A DNA stretch of 30,973 nucleotides from Anaerozeibacter quisquiliarum. Lineage in GTDB: Bacteria > Bacillota > Clostridia > Christensenellales > Aristaeellaceae. Both the position numbers and the translations under genes were made by a program. The stretch lies in NCBI GenBank assembly GCA_051162045.1, contig JBISDI010000044.1; one strand, written 5' to 3'. Positions 28,991-30,973 of the stretch are shown here, piece after piece (position 1 is the first letter of the stretch; each line of letters begins with the position of its first letter). The notes under the pieces were generated by a model that ran no database searches, was not told where the DNA came from, and saw only the letters and a list, made by a program, of their open reading frames with translations.

Positions 28991-29766
28991 TGCGCAAGTT
29001 CTTCAAGGGCGCGTACCTCTCGCTGCTGCTCGCGTTTCTGTACGCGCCGATCGCGGTGATGATCCTCCTGTCATTCAATGCCAGCAAGTCGCGCGCCAAG
29101 TGGGGCGGGTTTTCGTTTCGGTGGTACCAGAAGCTGTTCGAGCGCCCCGACATCATGGAGGCGCTGTGGCTGACGCTGCAGGTGGCGCTGATCGCGACCG
29201 CCGTGGCCACGGTGCTGGGCACGCTGGCGGCGATCGGCATCGACGCCATGAGGAAGCGCCCGGCCTCGCTGATGCTCAACCTGTCGAGGCTGCCGATGAC
29301 CACGCCCGACATCGTGACCGGCGTGTCGCTGATGCTGATGTTCGTGTTCGTCCGGATGCCGATGGGCTACGGTACGATGCTGATGGCGCACATCGCGTTC
29401 GACGTGCCCTACGTGCTGTTCTCGGTGCTGCCGAAGCTCAAGCAGTTGGGCGTCGACATGTACGAGGCGGCGCTGGATCTCGGCTGCACGCCGATCCAGG
29501 GGGTAACGCGCGTGATCGTGCCCCAGATCATGCCGGGGGTGGTGACCGGGGCGCTGATGGCCTTCACGATGTCGCTCGACGACTTTGTCATCAGCTATTT
29601 CACCGCCGGTTCCACCGCCAAGAACCTGTCGATCGTGATCTACTCGGCGGCAAAGCGCGGCATCGAGCCCTCGATCTACGCGCTGTCCGCGCTGATGTTC
29701 GTGTCGGTTCTGGCCCTGCTGCTGATCGTCAACAAGCGCTCGTCGCTTGAAAACGTGGCTGGCTAA
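28990..29766 (+). CDS. potC: Spermidine/putrescine ABC transporter permease
   Basis: Second permease (258 aa, about six helices). It starts MRKFFKGAYLSLLLAFLYAP and continues LLSFNASKSRAKWGGFSFRW, the PotC hallmark. The EAA loop is AALDLGCTPIQGVTRVIVPQ, followed by IMPGVVTGALMAFTMSLDDFVISYF, also typical of PotC. ATG 28990 overlaps the potB TGA (TGATG), so translation is coupled. It is followed by potD after 25 bp. Confidence 0.95.
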   Translation: MRKFFKGAYLSLLLAFLYAPIAVMILLSFNASKSRAKWGGFSFRWYQKLFERPDIMEALWLTLQVALIATAVATVLGTLAAIGIDAMRKRPASLMLNLSRLPMTTPDIVTGVSLMLMFVFVRMPMGYGTMLMAHIAFDVPYVLFSVLPKLKQLGVDMYEAALDLGCTPIQGVTRVIVPQIMPGVVTGALMAFTMSLDDFVISYFTAGSTAKNLSIVIYSAAKRGIEPSIYALSALMFVSVLALLLIVNKRSSLENVAG

Positions 29767-29791
29767 CAAAAAACCAAAGGAGGGTACTTTC

Positions 29792-30826
29792 ATGAAAAAA
29801 CTATCGCTGTTCATCGCGCTGGTGTTATGCTTCACGTCGCTGCCGCTGACCGCGCGCGCGGCCGAATCGATCACGGTGTTCAACTGGTTCGACTACATCG
29901 ACGAGTCGCTGATTCTTCAGTTTGAGGAGGAGAGCGGCATCGATGTGAAATATGCCAACTTCACCACCAACGAGGAGATGTACGCCAAGCTGACGGCCGG
30001 CGCGGGCGACTACGATGTGATCTTCCCCTCCGACTACATCATCGAGCGGCTGATCGCCGACGGGGGGCTGGCCAAGCTGAACCTCGACAACATGCCCAAC
30101 GTCCAGGGCCTGCGCGAATGGCTTAAGAAGCCGGCCTACGACCCGACCGGCGAATACTCGGTGGCCTACATCTGGGGCACGGTGGGCATCCTCTACAACC
30201 CCGACCTGATGGAGGAGGAGGTCGTAAGCTGGAAGAGCATCTTCGACCCGCAGTACCAGAAGGGCGTGTTCATGCTGGACTCGATCCGCGACTCGCTGGG
30301 CGTGGCGCTCAAGTACCTGGGCTACTCGATGAACACGCGCGAGAGCGCCGAACTCGAGGCCGCCAAGCAGCTGCTGATCCGGCAGAAGGCCGACGGGATC
30401 GTCAAGGGCTACATGGTGGACGAGGTCAAGGACAAGATGATCGCGGGCGAAGCGCCGATGGCGGTCATGTGGTCGGGCGACGCGCTGTACGCGATGAGCG
30501 AGGCCGATCAACTCCGGTACGTGGTGCCCGAGGAGGGCTCGAACGTGTGGGTGGACGGCGCGTGCATCCCGGCCACCAGCCAGCATAAAGAAGCTGCCGA
30601 AAAGTTCATCGACTTCCTGTGCCGCCCCGACGTCGCGCGCAAGAACATGGAGGCCATCTACTTCGCCACGCCGATCCAGGCGGTGGTGGACGGGATGAGC
30701 GAAGAGGAAAAGAACAACCAGACCCTCAACCCAACGCAGGAGATCATCGATCGCTGCGAGTTCTTCCACGACATCTCAGGCGATATGGCGATGTACGATC
30801 GCATGTGGATGGAAGTACGCGGATAA
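29792..30826 (+). CDS. potD: Spermidine/putrescine-binding protein
   Basis: Extracytoplasmic polyamine-binding protein of 344 aa. The Sec signal peptide (MKKLSLFIALVLCF) is likely cut after ARA near residue 23. The only Cys there (13) is not in a lipobox, so the protein is probably not lipidated. Residues corresponding to the E. coli PotD ligand set are in place: W32 and Y35 (FNWFDY), S80/Y82 (FPSDY), D163 to D167 (MLDSIRDSLG), W227 (MWSGD), W253 and D255 (WVDGA). ATG 29792 has AAAGGAGGG 7 bp upstream. It is the last gene of the operon and is followed by a large inverted repeat. Confidence 0.95.
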   Translation: MKKLSLFIALVLCFTSLPLTARAAESITVFNWFDYIDESLILQFEEESGIDVKYANFTTNEEMYAKLTAGAGDYDVIFPSDYIIERLIADGGLAKLNLDNMPNVQGLREWLKKPAYDPTGEYSVAYIWGTVGILYNPDLMEEEVVSWKSIFDPQYQKGVFMLDSIRDSLGVALKYLGYSMNTRESAELEAAKQLLIRQKADGIVKGYMVDEVKDKMIAGEAPMAVMWSGDALYAMSEADQLRYVVPEEGSNVWVDGACIPATSQHKEAAEKFIDFLCRPDVARKNMEAIYFATPIQAVVDGMSEEEKNNQTLNPTQEIIDRCEFFHDISGDMAMYDRMWMEVRG

Positions 30827-30839
30827 CGCCGCTTCGCGG

Positions 30840-30919
30840 GGCCTCGAAATCTTTCCGCCCGGTTGCCCGTTCGCCCGCTTCGCGGGCTCCGGGCGGCCGG
30901 GCGGAAAGATTTCGAGGCC
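30840..30919. repeat. Perfect 23-bp inverted repeat after potD (terminator or palindromic element)
   Basis: The arm at 30840-30862 (starting GGCCTCGAAATC, ending CCGCCCGG) is perfectly complementary to 30897-30919. The 34-bp centre contains its own perfect hairpin, GCCCGC-ttc-GCGGGC (30873-30887). It could terminate the pot operon, but the size and nested symmetry also suit a REP/MITE-like element or a cruciform. Confidence 0.75.
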
Positions 30920-30951
30920 GTTTGGGTTACGGGGGGACGGGGCCGCCTTCC

Positions 30952-30973
30952 TGAATTTCCTGCGGGAAATTCA
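30952..30973. repeat. Hairpin at the window edge
   Basis: TGAATTTCC (30952-30960) and GGAAATTCA (30965-30973) form a perfect 9-bp inverted repeat with a 4-nt TGCG loop. The window ends on its last base, so it may be part of a longer structure. Confidence 0.5.

Noticed and set aside
1..30973. tRNA, rRNA or known riboswitch
   Set aside because: No T-arm-like GTTCRA pattern with a matching cloverleaf, no rRNA-like sequence and no recognisable riboswitch core were seen by eye. A covariance-model scan would be needed to exclude them fully.

Overview
The window is a high-GC bacterial chromosome segment, most likely from a Clostridia-type member of the Bacillota. Supporting signs are a complete bacterial V-type ATPase operon whose c-ring subunit carries the sodium-binding residues, a Gram-positive-type LexA box upstream of uvrA, purine-rich Shine-Dalgarno sites in front of almost every gene, frequent TTG/GTG starts, and a potABCD operon led by an XRE-cupin regulator. 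Both ABC substrate-binding proteins have plain Sec signal peptides without a lipobox cysteine. That is unusual for a monoderm and may point to a Christensenellales-like lineage; this placement is inference only.

Layout. (1) 1-4700: an ABC importer of unknown substrate (permease, ATPase, binding protein, second permease), driven by a promoter at 410-438 whose -35 overlaps a LacI-like palindrome. A ~147-bp imperfect palindrome flanked by direct repeats, followed by a strong hairpin terminator, sits between the binding protein and the second permease. (2) 4703-7213: on the minus strand, a PHP-type metallohydrolase preceded by a small gene that looks like the detached N-terminal domain of CehA/McbA-like hydrolases; divergent from them, a LacI-family regulator. 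This block and the importer are probably one functional unit: import and hydrolysis of an unidentified, possibly phosphorylated or esterified compound. (3) 7349-10625: an exported protein with two DUF2680-like helical repeats, preceded by 11-bp-phased direct repeats, then an OmpR-family response regulator and a sensor kinase with their own promoter. (4) 10626-11845: a gene-poor stretch, then two small divergent XRE regulators sharing an operator-like inverted repeat.

(5) 11911-21242: one strong promoter precedes upp (uracil salvage) and, 24 bp later, the V-ATPase genes in the order G/H-I-K-E-C-F-A-B-D, closed by a 12-bp-stem hairpin. (6) 21243-23100: a GNAT acetyltransferase and rsmA (16S rRNA dimethyltransferase), separated by a run of intergenic hairpins. 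(7) 23194-26113: uvrA on the minus strand with a clear promoter and an upstream LexA box. (8) 26123-30973: a possible gene relic, an XRE-cupin regulator with an operator-like palindrome over its own promoter, and potABCD for spermidine/putrescine uptake, ending in a perfect 23-bp inverted repeat.

No rRNA, tRNA, CRISPR array, transposase or prophage gene was seen. The most unusual items are the split PHP hydrolase/importer/LacI locus, the palindromic insertion inside the importer operon, the helically phased repeats upstream of the DUF2680-like gene, and the hairpin clusters around the GNAT gene.
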